Assembly (NCBI GenBank): GCA_021234155.1
Contig: JAJEKV010000338.1
Location: 126,001 to 190,000, forward strand
Reading direction: 5' to 3'
Source: Isoetes taiwanensis
Taxonomy: Eukaryota > Streptophyta > Lycopodiopsida > Isoetales > Isoetaceae
Length of the DNA: 64,000 bases
The notes beneath the pieces are model-generated. The model ran no database searches. It saw nothing but the letters and a program-made list of their open reading frames with translations, and was not told the DNA's origin. The position numbers and the translations under genes are program-made. Shown in pieces: positions 22,619-34,018 of the stretch. The stretch's first letter is position 1. Each line of letters opens with the position of its first letter.

Positions 22619-23074
22619 TGTAACGTTCCTAACCGACATGCCCTTAGCCAACTGGGCAAAACTGTCTAGAGTTTATGAGCAGTCGCTTCTACCCATTTAT
22701 GCCGGTGTCTCAGGAACGCCCCACAGGCACATTCAAGGTTCGAATACTTGAGCGGTCTACCATGGGCCCGTTACAGTCTCTCCCACTAGAACTATGCTCG
22801 TCCTCGAGCATCCAAGGTTATACCACGTCTATGTCATACCATGTCACAATGATTATCAAGTCTTTGCAAATTACCCATGCATATAGGCACCCATGGAGAC
22901 TCGAACTCGAGACCTGCTCTGATACCAACTGTAACGTTCCTAACCGACATGCCCTTAGCCAACTGGGCAAAACTGTCTAGACGTTTATGAGCAGTCGCTT
23001 CTACCCATTTATGCCGGTGTCTCGGGAACGCCCCACAGGCACATTTAAGGTTCGAATACTCGAGCGGTCTACCA
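22619..23074 (-). mobile_element. TRIM (terminal-repeat retrotransposon in miniature), 456 bp
   Basis: Two direct repeats, 22619-22762 and 22930-23074 (144-145 bp, differing at about four positions), flank only 167 bp of internal sequence. On the minus strand the LTRs run TGGTAGACC...GTTACA (TG...CA). The 5' LTR is followed after two bases by TGGTATCAGAGC (22916-22927), a 12-base match to the initiator Met-tRNA primer site. There is no coding capacity. The LTRs are nearly identical, so the insertion is young. Flanks can be read as a CCATG duplication (22616-22620 and 23072-23076) if the ends are set two bases in, or as no duplication with TG...CA ends. Confidence 0.9.
22916..22927 (-). other. 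Primer-binding site of the TRIM
   Basis: The minus strand reads TGGTATCAGAGC, complementary to the 3' end of initiator methionine tRNA. It sits two bases inside the right-hand LTR, as in plant Copia/Gypsy elements and TRIMs. Confidence 0.9.
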
Positions 23075-23542
23075 TGGAGCAGATTGTCCATGGCCCTGAC
23101 TAGGTGGGACTCAGATTTCATTTGTTTGCAAGAGCATAAATGCAAGAAAGAGGATGCCTACAAAGTTGCTGCAGTAATCAATAGGCAGTACAATGTTCTG
23201 GTGGCGGCCGCAGACTCGGCAAAGCTGGTGTCCTTACAGCATGGAGGAGGACTATTACAGTGTCATTTACTCAGGTTGACAGATTTGACCGATGGATCAT
23301 AATCAAGTGGTTTGATAAAGGGCAAGAATGGGGATTGGTTAATGTGTATGCGCATAATCGACCACGTCAGAGAGGCACATTGTGGGCTTCTTTATGTTCC
23401 AAATTACTGAGGTTAGACTCCCCTGTTGCATAGATCATGGTGGGTGATTTTAACATGGTTGAGTTTGAGCAAGACAGATGTGGCAGAGGTGCAGAGATAG
23501 TGCAGGGCTTTGAACGGGAGCAATGGCACCGCTTAATGTCAA

Positions 23543-23567
23543 GGTTCTATTGCAACGCAATAGAACC
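23543..23567 (-). other. Terminal hairpin of unit 1
   Basis: GGTTCTATTGC and its exact complement GCAATAGAACC are separated by AAC, six bases from the element edge. Helitron-class elements carry a short hairpin just before the 3' end, which would place the 3' end here, on the minus strand. Confidence 0.85.
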
Positions 23568-24395
23568 GCCATTCTTTGGCAAGGGACGTCATCTGCTATT
23601 TTGAGCCCATTTTCTTTTCCTTTATATACGTGTTTCTTCTGCTTCGTCCTCATCGGCATTCTCTTGAGCTACTTTTTTGATAGTTTTCTTCTTCTCTTCT
23701 GTCCTACCAGTTTCTTCAAACGATTATGCGAGTTTCTTCCCTCGATGCCCCTCTGGGTTCTTTTCCTATGGGGTTTTGTCTCTCGAGCATTTTACGTTTG
23801 GCGTGTTATGTCTGGCTCGGAAGCGATAGATGGGCGATTGAGCGAACCACTAAATGGGTTGCGTTGGATGGATGCCTTCTTATTTTTATTACAACCCCGT
23901 TGTTGGTTATCGATGGCATTGGTCCAATAGACGAATATTGTCTTCAAAAACATGGGCCTGGATCTGCAGTCGGGCGTGGTTGGTTGCAGCTTCACTCCAT
24001 AAGTGATTTTTTTACAGATAAGTTACTATAATCTTCCATATTTTTCTTGGCTCTACTTTTTTCACGATTAGGGCCTGGTTCTCTCTGATTTCTAAGATGT
24101 CGTAACCCTGATTGCTTAACTGTGCCTTTTTTCATGATTTCGGATTTTAGAGTGTATGGCCACGATGCCAGAACCATGATTGCTTGGTTGTTTCATTGAT
24201 TTACTGCGTTCTTGGCGGTTTTGATGAGCTCGAACAACCGGATTGATGCCGAATGGGACTCCTATTTGGTCAGATTCAAAATTTGGGTATGGCGATTTAA
24301 GGCAAAATCTCGGGCTAGGTATTACCGATTCGGGCCCAAATTTCCGGTTTTTTGCGCGGGGAAAGCATTCCGCGATGTAGGGTTCTTTGCATGAG

Positions 24396-24401
24396 GTAAG
24401 T
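24396..24401 (+). other. Consensus-like 5' splice site inside unit 1
   Basis: GAG|GTAAGT at 24393-24401 precedes the long T-rich interior. It may mark a captured exon edge followed by intron sequence, because Helitrons often carry gene fragments. The 60 codons before it (24212-24394) are open but unrecognised. Confidence 0.3.
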
Positions 24402-25739
24402 CTGTTTCTTGCTTAAGTTTCATTATCTGTACCCAACCGATATATGATCCTCCTTTGAACTCCATTCAGAAGTTTTTACGTAGGCGCCTGCATTCTGAAT
24501 TCGGACCCTAACCCTCGCTTTTGCAGCCCATATGCTTGGGACATTTCCTGTTTGCCAATGTTTCCGATGTTTCTTTGTATTAGCTAGAATTTGTCATGGT
24601 TAAGTGACACCTTCTCTTCTATTATTCCAGTCTTAATTTTTGTGATGTTAAGCTCAAATCTAAGATAGCATTCTAATACTATAGAGGATGTACAAAAGGG
24701 ATACAAAGGAAGGCCCTTCATCTTGCTTGTAGCGATTTTTCAAGCTTCCTTTATTCTATGCTTTCGTAATTTGATCTTTCCATCTATCCTTTTTGCGAGA
24801 TGCTTTAGTTACTCATATTCAATACAAATTTGTTTATGCATTATTTCCAAGACTTTGTAGGCGGGTGATGCCAATTTGTTATCACGTGGTGGATGTGGTG
24901 CATAGTGCTTTGCTACATTTTTGGTGTCAAGCGTCATCCGGATCATGTTGGGACTAGGTTCTTATTGATACCGCACGGACCTACTAAGCAGTATTGTTTA
25001 AGAAATTCCAAAAGTTGCGGTTAGTCCGGTAGCCAAGGCGATGGTTCTTCGCTTGCAGGTCGTCGTGAAGGTGTCGGCCTCGGTATCGAATAGTTCCGAA
25101 TTTCGTGCGGGTTTGAGTTTATATGCATAGAAGGTTTGAATGTTCCCAGACTCTAGACTCTGTATGCGTGTATGTGTATGCTTATATACATAGAAGCATC
25201 TCTTAGAATTTGTGTTTATGTTGGTACCTCTGGACTTTGGTGGATTTGTTCATATGTTATGGTGCATATACATCATCAGTCCTATGTCATCCCATCTTTG
25301 TAATTCCAGTTTTTTTGTTTGTCACAACTCATATGGTGCATATCTTAAATGTATTTGTCACTTGGTCATTTTATTTCCTTAAATTATGTGCTTTGTCTAG
25401 TTAATGGCCAAGGTTGGTGATATCATTTCCTTTGTGTGTTTCATCATTTTAGCTCACAGTCTGGGCTTGTTGATATGGTGCCATTTGAAGCTTTTTCTAA
25501 CAGGCTAATTACACATTGTTATTCTCATCTTCGTGCGTCTGGTTTCTTTTTTGACAACATGTTTCCATGTTACTCTCCTTTTGTTGACCATCCATTTTTC
25601 TTGGATTCCACATTTTTGGATTATTGGTGGTCACCGTCTTTGTGGGGTGGTTGTTTTTGGTGTTAGTCTTGTAACTGGCATCATCTTGTGTCAATACGGT
25701 GCATCACATTGCTTACATGACCTTGAGTTCTCATTTATT

Positions 25740-28640
25740 CACCTTTTTCGTGTGGTTCTAGTTGTTTCACTTTGCTTGTTGTGCGTTCCATTACTTAGAT
25801 TGGTCTTTTCATGTTGTCCTTTACTCTAGATGTTTCCCCGTTGTTGCTCAACGACTTACTTTGCTTGGTCTTTTCATGTTGTCCTTTGCTCTAGATGTTT
25901 CCTGTTGTTGCTCGTTGCTCGACGTCGTTATCATGCTTATTGATATGAACTTGTTTCGTTGGATCAATCCTTTTGCTCCTTCATTTGTTTCAGTTTATTC
26001 TTTAGCCTTGTTTGCTTTATTTTTGTTTTTCCAAGTACCTTGTACTTTTAGGTATGTTGTTCCATTTGTCAGTAGTTTCTATATTTTCAGATGCGTTACA
26101 GGATTGTCACTTGGGTACTCTCTCCTTTGTGTGTTACTCTGATTTAGTTGGTTGATTGTCTTATCTCCTTCTTTGCTCATCTTTCCTTAGTAGGTTGATT
26201 GTACTTCTTATTCGAATGTTTTTGTTGGCCCTAGTGCTCTCATTCGATATGCATTATTTGGCATCTTATAAAGTTATAGCCATATTTTATCTAGCACTTA
26301 TTATTACATCTCAAGTGCAACTCGTTGATTTTCATTATTAGTAATTATTATTCTTTATCACCTTTAAATTATACCCGTTGCTTTCTCGAGTCAGTTAGCC
26401 TCTTATGCAGTTTATGGTTATGATATTGTCATTTTATCTGTCTTCATCACATCATTTCCTCCAACCTTTTTTCTTTCCGCATTATCTTTTAGCTTAGGGG
26501 TTTCAATTCTTTCATGAGTTCGATGTGGGCATCCTGTCTGAGTTGACCCAGTTGCCCATTCTAGCCTTTGCTTTCTCATCATTGCCTTTGTCGCTTTGCA
26601 TTCTATATTTTATCCTCTAACCCCCTTGGTCTTTATATTTTCATCCTCCATTCCATTACTCTCCTTGCCTTCAATGTTCCCTGTTTTTTGAGCGCCTCTT
26701 CATTGCATCCTTTCTGTTCTTTCTTTGCATCTTTCTTCTCCATGGTAGCCTCTTGGAAAACTTTGTGATTTTGATGGATCTTGTATTTTGTGGTGCTTCT
26801 CTATTTCTAATACTCCTTTTATGTTTGTTCCTTTCTTAGCTTGCTCGTCTCAGTGCCAATTGTGAAACTTGTCAGGTCGGTCATATAGTTCTATTTCGGT
26901 TTTTTGGTTTGGTGAGTTCCTTTTCCAGACGACTTTGTTAAAAACGTTGTTCCATTGGTTTGCTTATAGTTACTCTTCTTATACGACTTTGTTAAACCGT
27001 TGTTCCATTGGTTTGCTTATAGTTGCTTTTGCTTATAGTTGCTTATGGTTTTGCCCTCTTACCATTATCACGAGGACCCTAGTAATTCATTTAGTTCTTT
27101 GCCCGGATCGACTTTGCCTCTTATAGTGATGATGTCTGTTGTGCCATTTTCGCTATGTTGATCCCTCTAGCTCCATTTGTACCTTTTTGTTCTAGTTGTT
27201 CCACTCGGCATCTTTTGCATCCCATTACTATGCTTAGTCTTTTTATAATGGTTGTCCTTTGCTCTAAGTTACTCCACTTTGTTGTTTGATGTCGCGTTAT
27301 TCTCGTTTTTTCGCATTTTTTGTGAACTTGTTTTTGTTATTTTGGTCTACCACTTGTCATTCCTTCTTTTGTCTCGTTTTTGTTTTTAGCCTCGTTTGCT
27401 CATTATTTCCGTTACTTTCATTTTTACCGAGCACCTTGTGCCTTTATGTCCACGTTACGTTGGTCACGTTTTTTTTTATATTTCAGATCGTTTATAGGAT
27501 CATCACTTGGGAATTGTTTCCTCCATATTACTTTTAGCCACGTGTATCTATGTTTTAGATGATTGATTTGGTCTTGCGATACGATTGTCTTGTCTCCCTC
27601 CTTGCTCAATAGGTTGGTTGTACTTCATATTTTGCCGCTTCTGTTGGCCCTGGTGCTCCCCTTTTGATTTGCAGATAAAGTTATAGTTGTATTTCATCTG
27701 GCACATGTTATTGCTAGCCTTCTAAGTCGGGTGCATCTCGTTGACTTTGCCTATAGTAGTTATTGTCGCAGTGATTGTTCTTATCACCTTTATGTTGTGG
27801 TCGTTGCTTTCTCGACTCGGTTAGCCTCATATATGGTTGAATGCATAAGTTGGTCATATGCATCGGGTCGATAATGCTTGTTTTGCATGCCTTATTGATG
27901 TGCTTTAGGCTTGCACGTGTATATCTGATTTATTTTGATACATTTTTCGTTTCTATATCCTTTCTTAGCATTATAACTCATTTATTTCTTTTGATCTTTT
28001 GATCCACGTTTAGAATATCATGTATTTTATTCTTGGTTTGTTTCCAATCCTTGTACCTCTGTGTGGTCATTTGATGTTACCTTTGGCAAATAGCTTTCTC
28101 ATCTCGGTGCCAGTTATGCAATTAGTCTAGTTGGCCATATAGGTTCTAGTTTCGTTTTTTTGCTTGCTAAGTTCTTGTTCACGCCATTGTCTTCATCAAC
28201 CTATTGTCCCTGTGGCTTTCTTCCTTGTCCTTCCATAAGTTCTTTTGATCCTTTGTGTGTGCGTTAACTCCAGTAATTCTTTTAGATCATGCTTCAGATT
28301 AACTTTTGCTTCTAGATATGTGATCCCTATGTGCCATTTACTTGCGAGCTCCTTTTATTTGTTCTAGTTGTTTCACTCAGTGTCGTTTGCATAACTTTTC
28401 TATGCTTGGTCTGATTTATCACGATTGTTTTTCTGTTCTAGGTTTCGTTTCTTTGTTTGATATCATTAATTCCTTTGGATTTGTTTTGATATTCTAGTCC
28501 TTCCATTTGCCATTGCTTCATTATCTCTGTGTCCTTTAGCCTCATTTGCTCATCTTTTTTCCATGATTTTCTTTTTTCCCAGTACTTTATGCCCTTATCT
28601 CCATTTGTTATAGTTTGTCAATAAATTCGTTTGTTTCTAG
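25740..28640. repeat. Diverged long-period (~1.2-1.4 kb) tandem repeats in unit 1
   Basis: Recurrent word series appear at increasing distance. TTAGCCTYRTTTGCT occurs near 26003, 27390 and 28540. TTCTAGTTGTTYCACT occurs near 25757, 27190 and 28368. A block ending TTGCTTTCTCGAsTCrGTTAGCC occurs near 26370 and 27808. A block TCTCrGTGCCArTTrTG occurs near 26848 and 28104. Order is kept, giving two to three degenerate units. Short tandem duplications lie within: 65 bp (25800 and 25865) and 54 bp (26929 and 26983). Short ORFs here look like hydrophobic proteins only because T-rich codons encode Phe, Leu and Ser. Confidence 0.6.
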
Positions 28641-29708
28641 GTGGTTTTTGTCATTTGGGGTCTCCTTTGTCTTCCCTTTTTACTCCAGTTTGTGGATTCG
28701 TTCCACTTGCTCCATCCGTCCCATCAACTTCATTTGTGCATTTTATTTCATTTTGTTGTAGTGACCTTTGTAGACTCGTTTCTCCCTTTCTTTATACCGA
28801 ATTTCAATCTTGTCTATTAGGTTCTACGTGCTCATTATGGGTTCCTTGTAATCTGTTTGCTATACTCTTCTCATTATCTCAGTAGCTCCATTTGATATCA
28901 TTTCTCTATTTGGTTGTGTTTGCATTGTTCCCTTATTTAAGTTCCTTTAACTTGCTGGTCTGATTAACTCTAGTGACATTGGTTGCATTGGTTCCTTCTT
29001 TGGTTTCTTTGTCTTCGTGTTCTTTTTTCTATTGCTTGTTAGGATAGTTGGGTTTTATAATCTCTTTGTTAATGTAGTATTTACTGATATATTAGTCACT
29101 TGAAATCATTACTTTGTTGATGTTATCATGTTCGTGGCTCTGTCTGCTGTTGTCAAGTCCCTTCCCCTCATTATTCCATTCTCTTTCATTTTTATATTCC
29201 TTTTCCATATCTTAAGGCATGGTTCCATTGTGTCCTCCTTCATTTTATGCATTCCACTGTGTGGATTCTGGTATTACTTGCTCATTCTCCTTCTTCATTG
29301 TTCCATTGTCTCTATCTTTTCTTTATCTTCCCTTTTTTCTTGGTTTCCTCTTCCATCTTTGTACTCTGCTTGCCTTAATTGCTCTTTTTCTTTCGATGAG
29401 CCATCTCCAGGTGCTCTAGAACTCCTTACTTGCTCGTTCTGCCTCGTTTGTCCCATGGCTCTTTTATCTTGTTGTTTCATTATCCCTATTAACACATCCG
29501 TTCTGTTGTTCCTCGTTCTTTCTTGCCAGCTTGACCTTGATGGCTCATGTATCTATTCATGTTCTCTTATCCCATTGTTTTCTGTACATGTTTTGGATTT
29601 GTTTCCATTATCTCTTTTCACTTTAATCTCGTCTTTGTGCTGAGTTTTTTGGAAGTTGTTCCTCTTCTATCGGCCAACATATGTGTTATCTAGGACCTTG
29701 ACACAGAA

Positions 29709-30620
29709 TGTCAAGGTTCTATTGCAACGCAATAGAACCGCCATTCTTTGGCAAGGGACGTCATCTGCTATTTTGAGCCCATTTTCTTTTCCTTTATATA
29801 CGTGTTTCTTCTGCTTCGTCCTCATCGGCGTTCTCTTGAGCTACTTTTTTTATAGTTTTCTTCTTCTCTTCTGTCCTACCAGTTTCCCTTACCCTCCCTC
29901 CCTTGATGGGTTGTCTTATTGGTTTACTCTTTCTCGGCATGGATCTAATATTTTATTTATTCATTCATGTTTTCTCTCGGTGTGGCTTTGTAGCCTTTGA
30001 GTCAATATTTATTATTCATGTTTTCTCTCGGCGTGGNGCTGTTGCCTCCGAGATTATATTTATATTTATTTATTGTTTTTTTCTCGCGGGCGCCAGTAGC
30101 CTCGGCACACTAATCGGTTGTTTTTTTCTTGCGATGGTCATTCCGCGGGACGGGTTCCGATTGGTAATTTGTTGTTTCTTTCTCGGCGTGGCTCTGGAGC
30201 CTCGAAGTCTTCTTGCCTATGGCATCTAACTCATTGACGGGTTATTTTTCTTTCAGCCTTGATTCTGCAGGATTGTTTAAGGTCTTGTGGTTGCCATAGT
30301 GCGTGGGGTCGTGCTTCAACTATTTGCTTGGGTTTCCTCAAAACCTAAGAAGGCGTGGTTCTTCTTCGATGAGAAGCGATCTTAGAAGTCTTCTCACCTT
30401 TGCATCGACCAAGTGGCGGATAAAACTATCTTTTATGTTGTATTCTTCAGTTTCATCATGCTCTCGATGATTGTCTAGTTTCGGAGCATTTAAAGTTCAT
30501 ATTTCCAAATTTATCTATCTCTAGTGAGGGATCCATTTGTACTCAATGTTTTACAAAGCTCAATGAGAATACCACTTCACTTCGGCCGACATATGTGTTA
30601 TCTAGGACCTTGACACAGAA
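29709..30620 (-). mobile_element. Helitron-like unit 2, 0.9 kb
   Basis: It abuts unit 1 head to tail and shares the terminal 178 bp (about 98% identical) and the opposite 38 bp (one mismatch); the interior is different. The interior contains a degenerate short repeat built on TTTCTCGGYRTGG..CT..AGCCT (29928-30215). One undetermined base (n) lies near 30037. Removing both units restores the LINE-3 sequence CGCTTAATGCATG without gain or loss, apart from an ambiguous AATG shared by the junctions. Confidence 0.55.
29715..29739 (-). other. Terminal hairpin of unit 2
   Basis: This is identical to the unit 1 hairpin: GGTTCTATTGC, AAC, GCAATAGAACC, again six bases from the element edge. Confidence 0.85.
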
Positions 30621-31029
30621 TGCATGATTGTGGCTTATAGAAGTTGAGGGTCCCTCAAGTTTTACTTGGTGTAATGGCTGGTTGGGTGGTGGTAGAGCAT
30701 ATGCAAGACATGATAGAGGCTACTATAATGCTTTGGTAGCAACCCTGTTGTCTGCTTTTCATCGTGAGAACCTGTTGAATACTACAATTTCTGACCATAA
30801 TTCACAGTATTTCTTTTGCTCTCATACAGTGGTACATGCTGCCTCTAAGACATATTTCAAGCTGAATATATTTTTCTTGAAGGATGATGATTTTTTGGCA
30901 GGCTGTAGACATGCGTGGCTCACTTCTTTCTCTCGGCACAGGGGCATAACAGGTATTGTTGATGCTCTCGCTGCTGTGAAGTCTTTTGCTAAAGGTTGGG
31001 GTGGTGAGAGCGGGCTTACGCTAACCTGA
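30621..31029 (+). pseudogene. LINE-3 ORF2, rest of the endonuclease
   Basis: This continues from 23536. After a one-base frameshift it reads IEVEGPSSFTWCNGWLGGG, the FTW region, and then TTISDHNSQYFF with the catalytic SDH motif of APE-type LINE endonucleases. It ends in a stop at 31029, after which the frame changes. Confidence 0.85.
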
Positions 31030-31445
31030 GCAACCTGGCGGCTCTTTATCGACAACTTGAGGCATGTAGGTGCGTTGCCCCATCGGATGGTCATGTGGAG
31101 AAGCAAATTTTGTGTAGCATTGCGGATGGAATGCGAGCAGTGCAATTTGCTCGCATTAAAAGCTGCGTTGCAATGGTTCAAGGAGGGAGACTAGTGCCGT
31201 GTTTTTTTTCTTGAGCTGCCAAAACAAAGCTAGTCGCATCTCTTGATCTCTCTGCATTCGGGATGGGCTTGTTGTTTCAGATCCGGTGAGCTTAGAGGCT
31301 TTTTGCATAATCACTTTTCAGCTTTCTTCCTTTCGACATCTTTCTTTTGATCAATTTTCAAAGCGGCTTTGCTTGCTAAGGTTCATCCTATAGTCACCAA
31401 TGAGCAAAGGGCCACTTTAGAGGTGAGATCAGCCCGAATGATTTT

Positions 31446-33853
31446 TTGAGGCCACATTTTTCTCTCAAGAGGGGCAAGTGTCCGGGTCTTGATGGTATTC
31501 GGTGGAGTTTTTTCGAGTATTGGGTTTGGCTTAGTGCGGATGTGTATGATGCCTTCAAGGATTTTAAAAGACAGAGGCACCTGGACAAAATCCTCAACTC
31601 TGGTTGCATCTCCCTTATTCCAAAATGTAAGAATCCCTCTTCCATTTCAGATTGGCGTCCATTACTTTGTTGTCCTCAGTGTACAAGTTCTTTGCTAAAG
31701 CTTTTGCTCAGAAGCTTTGTGGCGTGCTTATCGAGTCCATCTCTTCCACGGTCGGGTTTCTTGCCTCACGGTGTATCTTGAATAATGTGGCAGCAGATAT
31801 GAGGGGGTCTCTATTGGGCTAGAATGCATGGTTACCCTATTGTATACTTGAAGCTGGATTTTGCAAAAGCATATGACAGTGTTGACTGGAGTTTCCTGGA
31901 GCAGTGCCTTTTACGTCTTGATTTTGGTGCCCAGTTCACAACAGATGTTATGAAACTTCATTACTCTGCTCGTTCTTCAGTTTTTTTTCAAGGAGAACCA
32001 TCGACATTTTTTCAGGTTGGACGTGGCATTCGCCAGGGTTGTCCTTTGGCACTGTTGCTTTTTACAATTGTAGCGGAGATTCTTTCTCAGGTATTCTCTC
32101 TTGCAGTGCAGGAAGGAATCTTGCATGGTCTTCCCATGAATAATGGTTCACAAGAGATTTGTAATCAGTATGCAGATGACACTTTCTTGTTCTTAATGGC
32201 TGATGAGCATAATTTGCAGAATGCCATTTCCTTGTTGGACAGTTTCTCTTTAGCTTCTGGTATCTTTGTGGGGTGGCAAAAGTGTACTGCCCTATGGGCC
32301 CTAGACTCTCCAGTGCCGTCTTCTGTGGTTGCAGTTCCATGGAAGGTTCTTCCTCATGGGAAGGCAACTAAGCTTCTAGGCATTCCAGTTGGTATACACC
32401 TCTCATCTGGAGACGCGTGGGATGTCATTATTAAGGGGTTGGAACGGTATTTGTTCTGGTGGTCCACGGCTAAGTTATCCATGGTTGGTCGTGTAACTGT
32501 GGCAAAGTCAGTTTTGAGTGGTACACATGTCTACATGGCATCCATCTTGCTGGCACCACATACAAAGATGCGACTCATTGTTAAATCTTGTCGGGGAACT
32601 TCATCCGGGGTGGCACTGAAGAAGGAGCTGATGTTAAAATTAGTTGGGCGAAGTGCATTATGCCTAAGCTTTGTGGGAGGCTGGGGATGATTCACTTTCT
32701 TCTCCAGAGCAAGGTGCTGATTTCTAAGTTCATATAGTGGATTCTCAATAATGCTGATAATTCTCCAGGTCTGCGTCTCATTCACCAATCTTTACAGATG
32801 TGCATTTCCTTTGGCTCTCCATCCATTAAGCCTCTCCTCCCATGGGCATTATTCTATCCACTTTCTCCATATCCTAATGCATCTCCTTTCCTCAAGGGGT
32901 TGCTAGCTGCTTGGGAGACTGTGCGCACTTTATTTTAGTTCCATCCAATGGCCCACACAGATCCTACATCCAGTTGTTGATGGATCCCTTTGGGCGACGG
33001 CCAAACAGATTGTCCCCTAGTCTCTTTTGTCCATCCATTGACGCAACGTCGGTGGCGAGCAACAGGTGTGCTCACGATATCTGCATGGTATAATGAGACA
33101 AGATTGTTGACGTGGAATGAGTTCAAATTGAAGTTCCTTCTCCTTCATTGGGATCGGGGCATTTGGAAAAAAGTAGCTGCTACGCTTCCTCCACACCCAC
33201 AAGACGTGGCTCCCCAGCTCTGGGTGGTTCATGGCAGTGTTAAGGAGGAGCACCTGGTGCACTTGATGTATGTGGTCCTGCTTCATCCTTAAGTGTTGCC
33301 TCCATCGCCAAAGTGGCCTTTAGTTATCTCTGAGCCTCATCGTAAAGTAGTCTGCCGATGGGTATGAGATAAATTGCTTCATCCTAAGCTATCTATTTTA
33401 TGGTGGCAGATCACTCATAGATGCGTGCGGGTAAACATTGTTGTTCATCGATTTCGTCCAAAAGTCTCTGTGATCTGCCCTCTTCGTATGCAGAGGGATG
33501 AGACAATTGAGCACTGCTTTTTCTTGTGTCACCATGTTCGACTTGCTTGGCAGTGGCTTTTGAGTCTTTTCCATTGTGACTTGAATAGTCAGCAGGTCCT
33601 ATTGTCAGTCTATCCTAGTTCTTGGGACAAGTTGGCAAAGAGGGCTTTCCACTTAGCATCTGCTTGGATCATCTGGTCCATCTGGAAGAGACGAAATCTT
33701 CTCATCTTCAAGGGACAGGTCTTTTCAGATACGCAAGTGCTTAGCGATGCCCGTAGTCGCATTGTGAAGGCGTACAAGTGTTCTTCCTTAAAGGATGACA
33801 TCAAAAGTATCATTTGGGAGCAATATCTTCAGATTCAGACCTACTCATAGCAA
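31446..33853 (+). pseudogene. LINE-3 ORF2, reverse transcriptase and zf-RVT end
   Basis: The RT fingers read KCPGLDGIRWSFFEYWV and SGCISLIPKCKNPSSISDWRP (31480-31670). After frame changes, 31824-32690 holds YLKLDFAKAYDSVDWSFLE, then GRGIRQGCPLALLLFTIV and the catalytic NQYADDTFLF. From about 33374 to 33850 a zf-RVT region reads KLSILWWQITHRC..., CPLRMQRDETIEHCFFLC. Several frameshifts separate these blocks. The A-tail lies 160 bp beyond the stop. Confidence 0.9.
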
Positions 33854-34018
33854 ACAATTGTGCTCGTGGTGATCTGTGTTCTCTGCTTTTCTATGTTATG
33901 TATGTGGTGGGTAGTGTTGCTCTAGTGGATATCTTCTCCACTGGGTTTTGAGTCCCCCATGTACTCTTTGTATTCTTTTGAGTAATAAATATCCACGTTC
34001 ATCAAAAAAAAAATCCGG

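Larger units (their letters stand above)
22576..23536 (+). pseudogene. LINE-3 ORF2, first part of the endonuclease
   Basis: ORF2 starts MKLISWNVRGVATSM at 22576, overlapping the ORF1 stop by ATGA. The TRIM interrupts it after 15 codons. After the TRIM the frame reads DFICLQEHK (near 23115), then, after frameshifts, LVNVYAHNRPRQRGTLW and MVGDFNMVEFEQDRCG, the endonuclease metal-binding region. It stops at QWHRLM, where the Helitron-like units are inserted; the domain resumes at 30621. Confidence 0.85.
23537..29708 (-). mobile_element. Helitron-like (Helentron-type?) unit 1, 6.2 kb
   Basis: The unit is inserted in the LINE-3 endonuclease sequence. Read on the minus strand, its 5' end is TTCTGTGTCAAGGTCC and its 3' end is a perfect 11 bp stem hairpin followed by TTGACA. 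The inverted words TGTCAAGGT and ACCTTGACA are offset from the ends asymmetrically. Unit 2 abuts it head to tail and shares only its ends: 178 bp (23537-23714 with 29709-29886) and 38 bp (29671-29708 with 30583-30620). The interior is pyrimidine-rich on the plus strand, has no plausible protein, and contains diverged ~1.2-1.4 kb repeats. No Rep/helicase gene is present, so it would be non-autonomous. Alternatives are a TIR transposon with a 4 bp AATG duplication, or an unknown class. Confidence 0.55.
21114..34018 (+). mobile_element. LINE-3: L1-type retrotransposon carrying nested insertions
   Basis: It is bounded by an exact 14 bp target duplication and ends with an AATAAA signal (33984-33989), a run of ten A's and five extra bases. 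Without the nested TRIM (22619-23074) and the two Helitron-like units (23537-30620) it would be about 5.4 kb. It has ORF1 (21122-22579) and ORF2 (from 22576) with apurinic-type endonuclease, reverse transcriptase and a zf-RVT end. The 5' start lies 8 bp before the ORF1 ATG, so it may lack a 5' UTR. Both ORFs have stops and frameshifts, so the copy is dead. It is inserted in a hairpin module of the cluster to its left. Confidence 0.93.

Noticed and set aside
22619-23074. tRNA-like words (GGTTCGAATACTCGAGC) as a tRNA or SINE
   Set aside because: No complete tRNA fold or pol III A-box spacing was found; the LTR duplication and primer site explain the element as a TRIM.
25210-29643. Many plus-strand ORFs of 60-170 codons that look like hydrophobic membrane proteins
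   Set aside because: They arise from T-rich sequence (Phe, Leu, Ser, Cys codons), overlap each other in several frames and have no conserved motif.
30030-30040. The single n as a biological signal
   Set aside because: It is an undetermined base in the assembly and only flags local sequence quality.
29709-30620. Unit 2 as the right LTR of an LTR retrotransposon spanning 23537-30620
   Set aside because: Only the outer 178 bp and 38 bp match unit 1; the rest of the 912 bp is not repeated at the left end, and no primer site or polyprotein is seen.
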